From NCBI RefSeq assembly GCF_947500075.1, contig NZ_CANMQS010000008.1, forward strand, positions 1 through 64,000: DNA of 64,000 nt. The letters are read 5' to 3'. Both the position numbers and the translations under genes were made by a program. This DNA comes from an uncultured Sulfitobacter sp. Lineage in GTDB: Bacteria; Pseudomonadota; Alphaproteobacteria; Rhodobacterales; Rhodobacteraceae. Below, piece after piece: positions 9,456-18,687 of the stretch; position 1 is the stretch's first letter, and each line of letters begins with the position of its first letter. Under the pieces are notes generated by a model. The model was not told where the DNA came from and searched no databases. It saw only the letters and a list, made by a program, of their open reading frames with translations.

Positions 9456-10280
9456 TCAACCGGGCCGCCCATAGGGACACGATAGGCCCAACGTCTCCTC
9501 CAGCTTCGCCCAGGTCGCCTCCTCAAACGCCTCCGGCCAGACCACCTCGCGACGCGCAGCCAAAACCCGCGCCCGTGGCAGATACGCCGCCGCATAAGCC
9601 AGATGCCCGGCAATCATCGCCTCCCGCTCCGCCACGGGTGGCGGCATCGACACCATCAGCGCCTTCTGTTCCGCCGTGATCAACCGGTTGAGATGCAACA
9701 CACCGCCCCGATGCGGTGCCGCCGTTTCCTCAATCAGCAGATCCACCAGCAGGTTGCGCAGATGAAAGACCCCCAGCACGCCGTTGATATACTCCTCCCG
9801 GCCCACGGCCAGATGCAGCAGACCCAGAATTCTGATGAACTCTTCAATCTGGTAGCGCAGCTTGCGGGGCGCCGGCCCGGCGGCGGCAGCCTGCGCAGTC
9901 AATCCCTGATAGAGCCCATCGGGGTCAAACACCGGTTTCAACCCGGCCTGCGTCTGCGCACCCATCTGATCCGGCTTGAGGATCACCACATCTGTCCGCG
10001 TCCAGTCCCGCGTGATGGCATTGATCAACACGGGCACCGTAGTCCGGTCCCACCACAGAACGATCTCTCCGGTCTGCGCCACTGCCTTGCGCCAGACCTC
10101 CGCCACCGCATCCGTCGCGCCCGCATCCGCCACCAGCACAAAATCAATGTCGCTATAGGCATCTGCCAGACCCGTGCCATAGCTCCCGCTCAGAAACAGC
10201 GCGCGGATCCCCGGCACATCCTTCACCGCCGCTGCAATCGTCTCAATCACCTGCCCGTGGTCCATTGGTCCGCCCTTCAT
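9456..10280 (-). CDS. Nucleotidyltransferase-domain protein (aminoglycoside adenylyltransferase-like fold)
   Basis: LFLSGSYGTGLADAYSDIDFVLVAD matches the GSxxxGxxxxxSDxD nucleotidyltransferase motif. Confidence 0.75.
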   Translation of the reverse strand: MKGGPMDHGQVIETIAAAVKDVPGIRALFLSGSYGTGLADAYSDIDFVLVADAGATDAVAEVWRKAVAQTGEIVLWWDRTTVPVLINAITRDWTRTDVVILKPDQMGAQTQAGLKPVFDPDGLYQGLTAQAAAAGPAPRKLRYQIEEFIRILGLLHLAVGREEYINGVLGVFHLRNLLVDLLIEETAAPHRGGVLHLNRLITAEQKALMVSMPPPVAEREAMIAGHLAYAAAYLPRARVLAARREVVWPEAFEEATWAKLEETLGLSCPYGRPG

Positions 10281-10401
10281 CCGTTCCCCCTTTCAGGTAG
10301 TCTCCCGAACGCCCATCCGCAAACCCCGGCACAGGATCCACGTTGATTTCACCTGACCCTTTGCTACACTTCGCCGACCCCCACCCAGCAGGAGACGCCT
10401 C

Positions 10402-11250
10402 ATGCACCGCTTCATCCTTTGTCTGACCGCCACTCTGGCACTGCCTACCGGAGCCTTCGCCAAATGCGCCACAGAGGCTGAAATCGCCGCCTTCGTGGCC
10501 GCAGCCAGCACCAACACCCCGGCCAAAGCACTGGCGGCAGGCGGCAGCATGGACGATGCCCTCTGCACCCAGGACAAACTGGTCGCCGCCATGGCCCCGA
10601 CGATGGGCCGGGTGATCGGCTACAAGGCAGGCCTGACCAGCAAACCCGCGCAGGACCGCTTTGGGGTGAGCGAACCGGTGCAGGGCGTGCTCTATGAAAA
10701 CATGATGGTGGAGGACGGCGCAACCGTGCCCGTCGCTTTCGGCGCCATCCCGATGGTGGAATCCGATCTGGTGCTGAAAGTCGGCAGCACCGACATCAAC
10801 AGCGCCCAGACGCCGCTGGATGTGCTCTCGGCCATCAGCAGCGTGCATCCCTTCATCGAGCTTCCCGACATGACCCTTGCCAAAGGGGAGCCCATCAACG
10901 CCGTCACCCTCACAGCCATTGGCGTGGCCCCGAAACTGGGTGTGCTGGGCGCTGGCATCCCGGTCACCGATGCCGCTGCGATGACCGACGCCCTGAGCAG
11001 CATGTCCGTGACCCTGACCAATGGCGCGGGCGAGGACGTAACCACCGCCCCGGGCAAGGCAGTGCTGGGTCATCCGGCCAATGCGGTGCTCTGGCTTGTC
11101 AGCAAAGGCATCGCCCTTCAGGAAGGCGATCTGGTCTCCGTCGGCTCCTTCGGCCCCCTGACCCCTGCGGCAAAGATGAAAGGCGGCGCCAGCGTGACCT
11201 ATCAGGGCCTGCCCGGTGACCCCACAGTTTCAGTAACATTCAGCGACTGA
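10402..11250 (+). CDS. Putative exported 2-keto-4-pentenoate hydratase/fumarylacetoacetase-fold protein
   Basis: N-terminal signal peptide-like MHRFILCLTATLALPTGAFA; body GYKAGLTSKPAQDRFGVSEPVQGVL...GAIPMVESDLVLKV resembles MhpD/DmpE hydratases. Confidence 0.75.
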   Translation: MHRFILCLTATLALPTGAFAKCATEAEIAAFVAAASTNTPAKALAAGGSMDDALCTQDKLVAAMAPTMGRVIGYKAGLTSKPAQDRFGVSEPVQGVLYENMMVEDGATVPVAFGAIPMVESDLVLKVGSTDINSAQTPLDVLSAISSVHPFIELPDMTLAKGEPINAVTLTAIGVAPKLGVLGAGIPVTDAAAMTDALSSMSVTLTNGAGEDVTTAPGKAVLGHPANAVLWLVSKGIALQEGDLVSVGSFGPLTPAAKMKGGASVTYQGLPGDPTVSVTFSD

Positions 11251-11345
11251 CGCACCCAGAACAGATCGGGGGTTCTTGAGCATGCCCTATGGACGCTGCC
11301 GCCACAAATCCTATATAAACAGTCAGGAACCAGAACGAGAATGGC

Positions 11346-11708
11346 ATGACCCAGCAAACACCCCCGATGGAAGGCGCGCCGCTGATCGCCCCTTCCTCCA
11401 CCGATCATCCGCTTTACGAGCAGATCGTAGAGGCCTGCCGGTCTGTCTATGACCCTGAAATCCCTGTAAATATCTATGAACTGGGCCTGATCTACACGAT
11501 CGACATCAACGCCGAGAACGCGGTCGACATCAAAATGTCCCTCACCGCCCCCGGCTGCCCGGTCGCAGGTGAAATGCCCGGCTGGGTCGCGGATGCGGTG
11601 GAACCGCTTCCGGGCGTCAAACAGGTCAACGTCGAACTGGTGTGGGAGCCGCCCTGGGGCATGGACATGATGTCCGACGAGGCCCGGCTTGAATTGGGGT
11701 TCATGTAA
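11346..11708 (+). CDS. sufT: SUF system Fe-S assembly protein SufT-like (DUF59/MIP18 family)
   Basis: VYDPEIPVNIYELGLIYTIDI...KMSLTAPGCPVAGEMPGWV. Confidence 0.9.
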   Translation: MTQQTPPMEGAPLIAPSSTDHPLYEQIVEACRSVYDPEIPVNIYELGLIYTIDINAENAVDIKMSLTAPGCPVAGEMPGWVADAVEPLPGVKQVNVELVWEPPWGMDMMSDEARLELGFM

Positions 11709-11840
11709 GCCCCCTCGCCGCGTCGCCCCAACGGCTCCAGGACAGCAGATCACACAGCGGCCTTTTCGATTTTGCCGCAGCTGAGGTTCTTGAGAAAATC
11801 CAGCCGACACACTATCTTGGCCGCAACAGGAGAACGCACC

Positions 11841-12203
11841 ATGTTTGGCATTCCCGGCAAGCAAGCCGTCACGATCACCCCCAAAGCCGCCGCACAGATC
11901 AGCAAGCTGATGACGCAGGCGGGCCACGCAGGGCTGCGCATCGGCGTCAAGAAAGGCGGCTGCGCGGGCATGGAATACACCATGGATTACGTGGACGAAG
12001 CGGACCCCAACGACGAAACCGTCGAACAGGACGGCGCGCGGGTGATGATTGCCCCGATGGCGCAGATGTTCCTCTTCGGCACGGAAATCGACTATGAAAC
12101 CTCCCTGCTGGAATCCGGCTTCCGCTTCAACAACCCCAATGTGACCGAAGCCTGCGGCTGCGGGGAATCGATCAAATTTGACGAGAGCCTCGCCGCCAAG
12201 TGA
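11841..12203 (+). CDS. HesB/IscA-type iron-sulfur assembly protein
   Basis: ITPKAAAQISKLM...LRIGVKKGGCAGMEYTMDYV...ACGCGESI; conserved three-Cys pattern. Confidence 0.95.
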   Translation: MFGIPGKQAVTITPKAAAQISKLMTQAGHAGLRIGVKKGGCAGMEYTMDYVDEADPNDETVEQDGARVMIAPMAQMFLFGTEIDYETSLLESGFRFNNPNVTEACGCGESIKFDESLAAK

Positions 12204-12529
12204 GCCTCGCCGCTGAAGACATCGCCTTTGCCCGCGATCTTTTCAGCGCCCTCCCGGATCTCAGCACCCGAAAGATGTTCGGCGGCCTCGGCCTCTATTC
12301 CGAAGGCGTGATTTTTGCTGTCATGCGCTCGGACGGGCAAATCCTGATCAAGGCGCAGCAAGGCCCCTTTGCCGATCACATGGCATCCATTGGCGCCGAA
12401 ATCTGGTCCTACACCCGCAAAAACGGCACCCAAAGCGCGATGCCCTACTGGACCCTGCCCGACAGCGCGCTCGACGATCCTGAGGAAGCCCGCGATCTGG
12501 CGCGACAGGCCTTGAACGCACTGCGCTGA
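12200..12529 (+). CDS. TfoX/Sxy N-terminal domain protein
   Basis: DLFSALPDLSTRKMFGGLGLYSEGVIFAVMRSDGQILIKA is TfoX_N-like; ATGA-type overlap with the upstream gene. Confidence 0.85.
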   Translation: MSLAAEDIAFARDLFSALPDLSTRKMFGGLGLYSEGVIFAVMRSDGQILIKAQQGPFADHMASIGAEIWSYTRKNGTQSAMPYWTLPDSALDDPEEARDLARQALNALR

Positions 12530-12535
12530 CCGCCC

Positions 12536-12585
12536 CTTCCAAATGGGTCTAAAAACCTTGGGAGTATGAGGGCAAACAGCCCTCA
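12536..12585 (+). repeat. Dispersed intergenic repeat (CTTCCAAATGGGTCTAAAAACCTTGGGAG...) with hairpin TGAGGGC-AAACA-GCCCTCA
   Basis: Similar sequence at 9322-9360 and 35053-35085; perfect 7-bp stem at 12567-12585. Confidence 0.8.
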
Positions 12586-12629
12586 TCCCGCCGCCCTGCG
12601 TGGCGGCGGAACCTCTCAACACGAAAACC

Positions 12630-14003
12630 CTACTTCGTTATGATCTCCGGCCCCATCATCATCGTCGGCAACCATGTGCTGAGGAAGGGAATATAGGTCA
12701 CCATAATCAGGAAGACGAAGAGCACCGCCAGAAACGGCAGCGCCGCGCGGACCACATTCATCATCGGCATATTCGCCACGCCCGACGTCACAAAGAGGTT
12801 CAGCCCCACCGGCGGGGTGATCATCCCGATCTCCATGTTCACCACCATGATGATGCCCAGATGAATGGGATCAATGCCCAGCTCAATCGCAATCGGGAAC
12901 ACCAGCGGTGCCACGATCACCAGCAAGCCGGACGGCTCCATGAACTGCCCGCCGATCAGCAGGATCACATTCACAATCACCAGGAACATGATCGGTCCAA
13001 AGCCCGCATCCAGCATCGCGGCAGAGATCTGCTGCGGGATCTGCTCGTCTGTCAGCACGTGTTTGAGGATCAGCGCATTGGCGATGATGAACATCAAGGT
13101 CACCGTCAGCTTGCCCGCTTCAAACAGCGTATCGCGCGTGTCGCGGTGGAAGAACACGGTCACAAGCGCCTTGGGTTTCTCCCACAGTGACAGATTGCGC
13201 CCCTCCGCCACATGCAGCGGTCCCATGTCGCGGTAGACAAAGGTGGCAATGAAAAAGGCATAGACAGCCGCCACCGCAGCGGCTTCCGTGGGCGTAAAGA
13301 TACCGCCATAGATGCCGCCCAGAATGATCACGATCAGGAACAACCCCCAGCCCGCTTCGATGCCCGAGCGACGCACCTCGCCCCAGCCCAGCCAATCGCC
13401 CTTGGGCAGGTCACGCACCCGCGCGATGATATAGATCGTCACCATCAGCATGAGCCCCGCCAGCAGGCCCGGAATGACGCCCGCAAGGAACATCCGCCCC
13501 ACTGACACATCCGTGGCAGAAGCATAGACCACCATCACAATCGACGGCGGGATCAGGATGCCCAAGGTGCCCGCCACAGCGATCACACCCGCCGCAAAAT
13601 CCTTGGTATAGCCCACTTCCCGCATGCCCACGATCACGATGGACCCAATGGCCACCACCGTCGCGGGCGATGAGCCGCTCAACGCGGCGAAGAGCATACA
13701 GGCAAAGACCCCCGCAATCGCCAATCCGCCGGGCAAATGCCCGACAAGGGCGATGGAAAACCGGATGATCCTGCGCGCCACACCGCCCGTGGACATGAAA
13801 CTCGACGCCAGAATGAAAAACGGGATCGCCAGCAGCGTATAATGCCCGGCCATCGCCTGAAAGAATGTCTGCGCGATCGACGCCAGCGAGGTATCCGACA
13901 GTGCCAGCAGAAAGATGATCGACGACAGGCCAAGGGAGATCGCAATCGGCACCCCGATCAGCATCAACCCCACCACCATGGAGAAAAGAACAACAACTTC
14001 CAT
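12630..14003 (-). CDS. dctM: TRAP transporter large permease (DctM)
   Basis: Multi-TM, MEVVVLFSMVVGLMLIGVPIAISLGLSS, PPVGLNLFVTSG motif. Confidence 0.95.
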   Translation of the reverse strand: MEVVVLFSMVVGLMLIGVPIAISLGLSSIIFLLALSDTSLASIAQTFFQAMAGHYTLLAIPFFILASSFMSTGGVARRIIRFSIALVGHLPGGLAIAGVFACMLFAALSGSSPATVVAIGSIVIVGMREVGYTKDFAAGVIAVAGTLGILIPPSIVMVVYASATDVSVGRMFLAGVIPGLLAGLMLMVTIYIIARVRDLPKGDWLGWGEVRRSGIEAGWGLFLIVIILGGIYGGIFTPTEAAAVAAVYAFFIATFVYRDMGPLHVAEGRNLSLWEKPKALVTVFFHRDTRDTLFEAGKLTVTLMFIIANALILKHVLTDEQIPQQISAAMLDAGFGPIMFLVIVNVILLIGGQFMEPSGLLVIVAPLVFPIAIELGIDPIHLGIIMVVNMEIGMITPPVGLNLFVTSGVANMPMMNVVRAALPFLAVLFVFLIMVTYIPFLSTWLPTMMMGPEIITK

Positions 14004-14006
14004 GGC

Positions 14007-14750
14007 TTAGTTCCCCGCGTTCATATGTTTGACGTCTTCCACGGCATCTTCTGCCTCGTGGCTGACAATCAGGGTCTTCTGCCGCCCCTGCGCGACCTTC
14101 ACAAAGGCCTGCACAAACCGCAGCAACAACAGCGCCGCGCCGAAGGGCAGCATCGCATAGGGAATGAAGCGCGGCAGTTTTTCATAGGCTTCCCCCTGGT
14201 TCATGATCGGCTCAATGAACCGCAGCCACTCGGGGATCGGCGTGTCGATCACCTCATACCAGGCCTGATCACGCGAATTTTCGAACCCCGTCGGGAACCA
14301 GCGGCCAGACGTCGCATCAAGTGCCGCAAACGGCGCCCAGTAATCCCATGCGCCCTTCAGGATCAGCAGCGCGTAGATCACGCAGACCGCACCGGCCAGC
14401 AGCGCCAGAACCTTACGCGGCCCTTCGGAAAACAGGTTGATCACTGCGTCCACCCCCAGATGCGCCGTCACCTTCACCGCATAGCTCATGCCGAACAGCA
14501 CCAGCCAGGCGAACAGGAACGTCGTCATCTCCAGCCCCCAGATGATTCCGGTGTTGAACCCGTAGCGCAGCACCACGTTGATGAACGTGATGATCGTCAT
14601 CAGACCCAGGATCAGGGCAATGGCCGTCTCCTCGATCTCGCTGACGATGCGGCCGATGCCGCTTTGGTGCTCCTCGTGGTGTGCCATGCGCGCCTCCCCC
14701 GACGTCAAAAGAAACCCCCGCCCCATTGTTGGGGCGAGGGCTGTTTTCAT
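14007..14750 (-). CDS. dctQ: TRAP transporter small permease (DctQ)
   Basis: Four-TM small protein between dctM and dctP; IGRIVSEIEETAIALILGLMTIITFINVVLRYGFN. Start may be internal (MAHHEEH). Confidence 0.9.
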   Translation of the reverse strand: MKTALAPTMGRGFLLTSGEARMAHHEEHQSGIGRIVSEIEETAIALILGLMTIITFINVVLRYGFNTGIIWGLEMTTFLFAWLVLFGMSYAVKVTAHLGVDAVINLFSEGPRKVLALLAGAVCVIYALLILKGAWDYWAPFAALDATSGRWFPTGFENSRDQAWYEVIDTPIPEWLRFIEPIMNQGEAYEKLPRFIPYAMLPFGAALLLLRFVQAFVKVAQGRQKTLIVSHEAEDAVEDVKHMNAGN

Positions 14751-14758
14751 CAGCTACA

Positions 14759-15757
14759 TCATGAAGATGAGTTGTTGATCGCCTGTGCGGCGTCGATGTT
14801 GTCCTGACCCACATCATCCAGGAACTGGTCCCAGACGGGTTTCATGACATCGACCCATTCCTGACGCTGCTCTGCTGTCAGTTGACGGACCACGCCGCCG
14901 GCATCGATGATTGCCTGTTTGGCCTCCGCGTTCACCTTGGTGGATTCGGAGTTCCGCGCCTCTGTCACCTCAGCCACGATTGTCAACAACTGGTCACGCA
15001 CATCCGCGTCCAGCCCGTCCAGCCAGTCGGTGGAGGTCACCAGCATGTAATCGATGATGCCGTGGTTGGTTTCAGTCACGCCGTCCTGCACTTCAAAGAA
15101 CTTGCGGCCATAGATGTTGGACCAAGTGTTCTCCTGCCCATCGACAACGCCGGTTTGCAACGCGCCGTACACCTCAGAGAACGCCATCGGCTGCGGAGAG
15201 CCGCCCATCGCGGCCATCTGCGCTTTCAGCACGTCAGAGTTCTGCACGCGGAACTTCAGGCCCGATGCGTCAGAGGGCGAGATCAGCGGCACATTGGCCG
15301 ACATCTGCTTCATGCCATTGTGCCAGAATGCCAGACCCAGCAGGCCCCGGCGGGTCATGCTTTCCTTCATCGCCTGACCGGTTTCAGAGCTTTGGAAGGC
15401 ATCCACAGCGTCGATGTCCTTGAACATGAACGGCAGATCGAAGATGCGGAACTGCTTGGTGAACTGCTCAAACTTCGACAGCGACGGGGCGGCCAGCTGC
15501 ACGTCGCCCTGAAGCAAGGCTTCCAGCACCTGATCGTCGTTATAAAGCGTGGAGTTCGGGAACACTTCCATGCAGGCCTTGCCGTTCATCTCTTCGTTGA
15601 CGCGGGTTTCCAACAGCGTCGCGGCAATGCCTTTGGGGTGTTTATCGGTGTTGGTCACATGGCTGAACTTGATGACAACTTCGCCGTCGTCACAAGCCGC
15701 AGCAACAGCGCCAGCGGATACGGTCAGGGCCAATGCGGCCGCAGTCAGAAATTTCAT
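14759..15757 (-). CDS. dctP: TRAP transporter solute-binding protein (DctP)
   Basis: Signal peptide MKFLTAAALALTVSAGAVAAA; IKFSHVTNTDKHPKGIAA; FRVQNSDVLKAQMAAMGGSPQPMAFSEVYGALQTGVVDGQENTWSN. Confidence 0.95.
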   Translation of the reverse strand: MKFLTAAALALTVSAGAVAAACDDGEVVIKFSHVTNTDKHPKGIAATLLETRVNEEMNGKACMEVFPNSTLYNDDQVLEALLQGDVQLAAPSLSKFEQFTKQFRIFDLPFMFKDIDAVDAFQSSETGQAMKESMTRRGLLGLAFWHNGMKQMSANVPLISPSDASGLKFRVQNSDVLKAQMAAMGGSPQPMAFSEVYGALQTGVVDGQENTWSNIYGRKFFEVQDGVTETNHGIIDYMLVTSTDWLDGLDADVRDQLLTIVAEVTEARNSESTKVNAEAKQAIIDAGGVVRQLTAEQRQEWVDVMKPVWDQFLDDVGQDNIDAAQAINNSSS

Positions 15758-15916
15758 GAGGTCTCCTCCCAGAGATATGGAATCGTTGGCGGCATCACCC
15801 AAGATGCCTTGCACGCTATCAAACAGAAGCGGCGGCACTGTCACAAGAAGATGGAAGGATGAGAGCGCGCGAAGGATTTATGTGAATAGAAACAGATACG
15901 TACTGCCCAAAGCTCA

Positions 15917-15996
15917 TGTGCGAAGATCCATGCCGTCCCCCTCACTGTGCGAAATTCCGCACAAGCCCCGCAGACGAATGTGCGAAATTCCGCACA
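15917..15996. promoter_or_regulatory. Tandem palindromic operator-like repeats TGTGCGAAATTCCGCACA
   Basis: Identical 18-bp copies at 15946-15963 and 15979-15996 (33 bp apart) plus a partial copy TGTGCGAAGATCC at 15917; between divergent dctP and the LuxR-type regulator. Confidence 0.8.
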
Positions 15997-16096
15997 AGAC
16001 CTTCAGTCACCCAGCCGCGCAGATCAGCGCAGGCCCCGCGCGCAATCCGGCGCCATCCATCTTGAATTACCCTGCACCAGCCCCTCTACTGTGGAC

Positions 16097-17584
16097 ATGC
16101 AGAAACCTGACGTATCACACGCGCGGGAGGAGCTTATCCGTGGCGGAGGGTCGCTTTACCCGTTTCGCCATGGCTACGCCCGGCTTGCGCAACTGCTCGA
16201 CACCCTGCCCCCTGATGCCTGGCGGCAGGACGAGGCAGTGCTGGGCGGGCTGGTTATGCACCTCCTCAAGCGCGGACAGGCATCGCGGGCGAAATCCTAC
16301 CTCCAGGCCGTAAATCTGGCGTTTGAGAAGACCTACCAGTTTGAATTGCTCGACCTGCTGCTTGCCCTGCATCTGGGAGAACCGGTCAGTGACGAGAAAC
16401 TCGGCTCCTGGCGGCGATTGGAACGGGAGTTGCCGATCTCGAACGCTCTGCTGCAAGGGCTGTATTACAACGCCATGATGGCGATGTTCGTGCGCCTGTT
16501 GCGGCTGGAGGATGCCCGCGTGGCCGGGCAACAGGCGATTTCCTGCTACCGCGAAGACGGTCATGCCTATCTGGAGCATTTCATCCACATCCATCTGGCC
16601 GATCTTGATGTCGTGGACGGGCGGCTCCGGCGCGCGGCACGCGGGTTGCGCACGGCGGAACGCTGCCTTGACGTGTCAGGCGCGCGATATGGAAACGAGG
16701 CGGAAGTGATCGAGGTCATCCGCCTTGCCATTGAGTATGAGCGCGGCAATCTCGAACGGGTCCGCCAGCGCGCGCCGCATCTGCGCAACAGCCTGCTGAC
16801 CGGCGACAGTTGGTCTGAACTGTTCTACCAACTGGCCCGCATCGGTGTGATGAGCACCTATTTTCTGGAAGGACGACAAGCCGCGCAGAATGAGCTTGAG
16901 ACCTATCAGGCCGATTATGCCCGCCGCCACAGCGGCGCGCCGCTGACCATCGATGTGCTGGAGGCGCAGGTGTCCCATCTTGAGTGGCACCCCAATGAGG
17001 CAGAACGGCAGTTGGAGGCGCTGAGCAATGCGCCGATCCAAAGTTCCGTGGGGCAGATCATCCGCGCGGAATTGCAGGCCGCATTGCGCCTGAACGAACC
17101 ACCCCCGCCGACAACACCGCGCGGAGCCATTGTCGCGGCACTTCAGGATGCGCAGCGCGCGCGCGGCAAACTGCGACGTCAGTACATCGAACGCGCGATG
17201 CGGCTGGCGCTGGAAGAAAGGCAGATCGCGCCCTTTTACGAACACCGCGATGTGTTTCTGGGCGCAAGCGGGCATTTGACATCCGCCCAGTTCCTGCGCG
17301 GCAATGCTGCCCTGTCGCGTCTGGCCAAACAGATCGTGCGGTCGGTCGAGCAAAGCTATGTGGTGCCGGAGAAACTTCAGGCACTTGGCTTCAACAGCCG
17401 CCAGTACCGAGTCGCTGCCGCACTTCAATCGGGCTCATCCAATAAGCAAATCGCCCGACAACTGGGCACTTCGGAGGCAACGGTGAAGTATCACCTGACC
17501 TCTGTGTACCGATTGGCGGGCGTCACAAAGCGCAGCCATCTGATTGATTTAATGTCGAATATCGACCTATTTGCGATTTCCTAG
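16097..17584 (+). CDS. LuxR-family transcriptional regulator with TPR-like N-terminus (MalT-like, lacking the NTPase domain)
   Basis: C-terminal HTH GFNSRQYRVAAALQSGSSNKQIARQLGTSEATVKYHLTSVYRLAGVTKRSHLI; helical-repeat-like N-terminus. ORF open from 15947; start uncertain. Confidence 0.82.
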   Translation: MQKPDVSHAREELIRGGGSLYPFRHGYARLAQLLDTLPPDAWRQDEAVLGGLVMHLLKRGQASRAKSYLQAVNLAFEKTYQFELLDLLLALHLGEPVSDEKLGSWRRLERELPISNALLQGLYYNAMMAMFVRLLRLEDARVAGQQAISCYREDGHAYLEHFIHIHLADLDVVDGRLRRAARGLRTAERCLDVSGARYGNEAEVIEVIRLAIEYERGNLERVRQRAPHLRNSLLTGDSWSELFYQLARIGVMSTYFLEGRQAAQNELETYQADYARRHSGAPLTIDVLEAQVSHLEWHPNEAERQLEALSNAPIQSSVGQIIRAELQAALRLNEPPPPTTPRGAIVAALQDAQRARGKLRRQYIERAMRLALEERQIAPFYEHRDVFLGASGHLTSAQFLRGNAALSRLAKQIVRSVEQSYVVPEKLQALGFNSRQYRVAAALQSGSSNKQIARQLGTSEATVKYHLTSVYRLAGVTKRSHLIDLMSNIDLFAIS

Positions 17585-17664
17585 ACCTTTTACATTGATA
17601 TTCGACCGATTTGAGGATGCCCGTCTCTGCATCCCTCGTCCAAGGTTCCTCTGGGGAAATCTTG

Positions 17665-18687
17665 ATGTTCACATATCTTTTTAAACGCGCGTTTACGCTC
17701 CTTTTTGTCCTTTTGGGGCTGGCCGTTCTGATCTTCGTGATCGCACGGATCGTGCCCGGTGATCCGGCACGGATCGCGCTGGGGCCTTTGGCAACAGCAG
17801 AGCAGGTTACGAAGCTGCAAAACGAGATGGGGCTCAACGATCCCTATCCGGTGCAGCTCTGGACCTATCTGAGCGGGCTGGTGCAAGGCGATCTGGGCAA
17901 GTCACTTTTGACCTCGCGCCCGGTCATGGATGACATCATGGGCGCCCTGCCCGCCACGTTCGAACTGGTGCTGTTCACGGTGGTTCTGCAAATTCTGATC
18001 TCGATCCCGCTTGGCGTGATCGCGGCCATCTACCGCAATACCTGGATTGATAGCGTGCTGCGGGTGATTTCCCTTCTGGGTGTGGTGACGCCCGGCTTTG
18101 TTCTGGCGATTATCCTGCAACTGATCGCGGCACATTACCTCGGCTTTTTCCCCGTCACCGGCCGGATCGACCCCGGCATCGGCTTTTCCGCAGAAATCAC
18201 GGGCCTGTTGACCATCGACGGGCTGATTGCGGGGCGGTTCGATGTGGTGATCGACGCGCTCAGGCATCTGTTTCTTCCGGCCATTGCCCTGGCCGCGGCG
18301 GGAATTGGACAGGTGATGCGCATCACCCGCACTGCGATGATTGAGGTTTCCTCCCGCGATTTTGTCGAAGCCTCCCGCGCCTATGGCATACCGGAGCGTG
18401 TGGTGACCTTCCGCTATATGTTGCGCGTCGCCTCTGTGGCGCCGCTGACCATTCTCGGGCTGGAATTCGCGTCGCTGATCGGCAACGCCTTTATTGTCGA
18501 ATTCGTCTTCTCCTGGCCCGGCATTGCCAGCTATGGCGTGCGGACGATCCTGCAAAAGGACCTCAACGCGGTGATCGGGGTCGTTCTCGTCTCCGGTGTG
18601 TTCTTCGTCGTCGCAAATCTGGCCATCGACCTCTTGCTCGGCATCCTCGACCCTCGGCACCGGATCCGCGCGGGACGCGGGTCATGA
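17665..18687 (+). CDS. ABC transporter permease (DppB/OppB-type)
   Basis: VIARIVPGDPARIALG...; ISLLGVVTPGFVLAIILQ; SWPGIASYGVRTILQKDLNAVIGVVLVSGVFFVVANLAIDLLLGILDPR. Confidence 0.95.
   Translation: MFTYLFKRAFTLLFVLLGLAVLIFVIARIVPGDPARIALGPLATAEQVTKLQNEMGLNDPYPVQLWTYLSGLVQGDLGKSLLTSRPVMDDIMGALPATFELVLFTVVLQILISIPLGVIAAIYRNTWIDSVLRVISLLGVVTPGFVLAIILQLIAAHYLGFFPVTGRIDPGIGFSAEITGLLTIDGLIAGRFDVVIDALRHLFLPAIALAAAGIGQVMRITRTAMIEVSSRDFVEASRAYGIPERVVTFRYMLRVASVAPLTILGLEFASLIGNAFIVEFVFSWPGIASYGVRTILQKDLNAVIGVVLVSGVFFVVANLAIDLLLGILDPRHRIRAGRGS

Noticed and set aside
13737-14807. 356-aa + strand ORF opposite dctM/dctQ
   Set aside because: Arg/His/Gln-rich shadow ORF of TRAP permease genes.
12630-15757. 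TRAP transporter as part of the same catabolic system as HyuA/DUF917
   Set aside because: Adjacent and divergent, but substrate cannot be inferred and adjacency alone is weak; only the shared palindromic region was kept as a finding.
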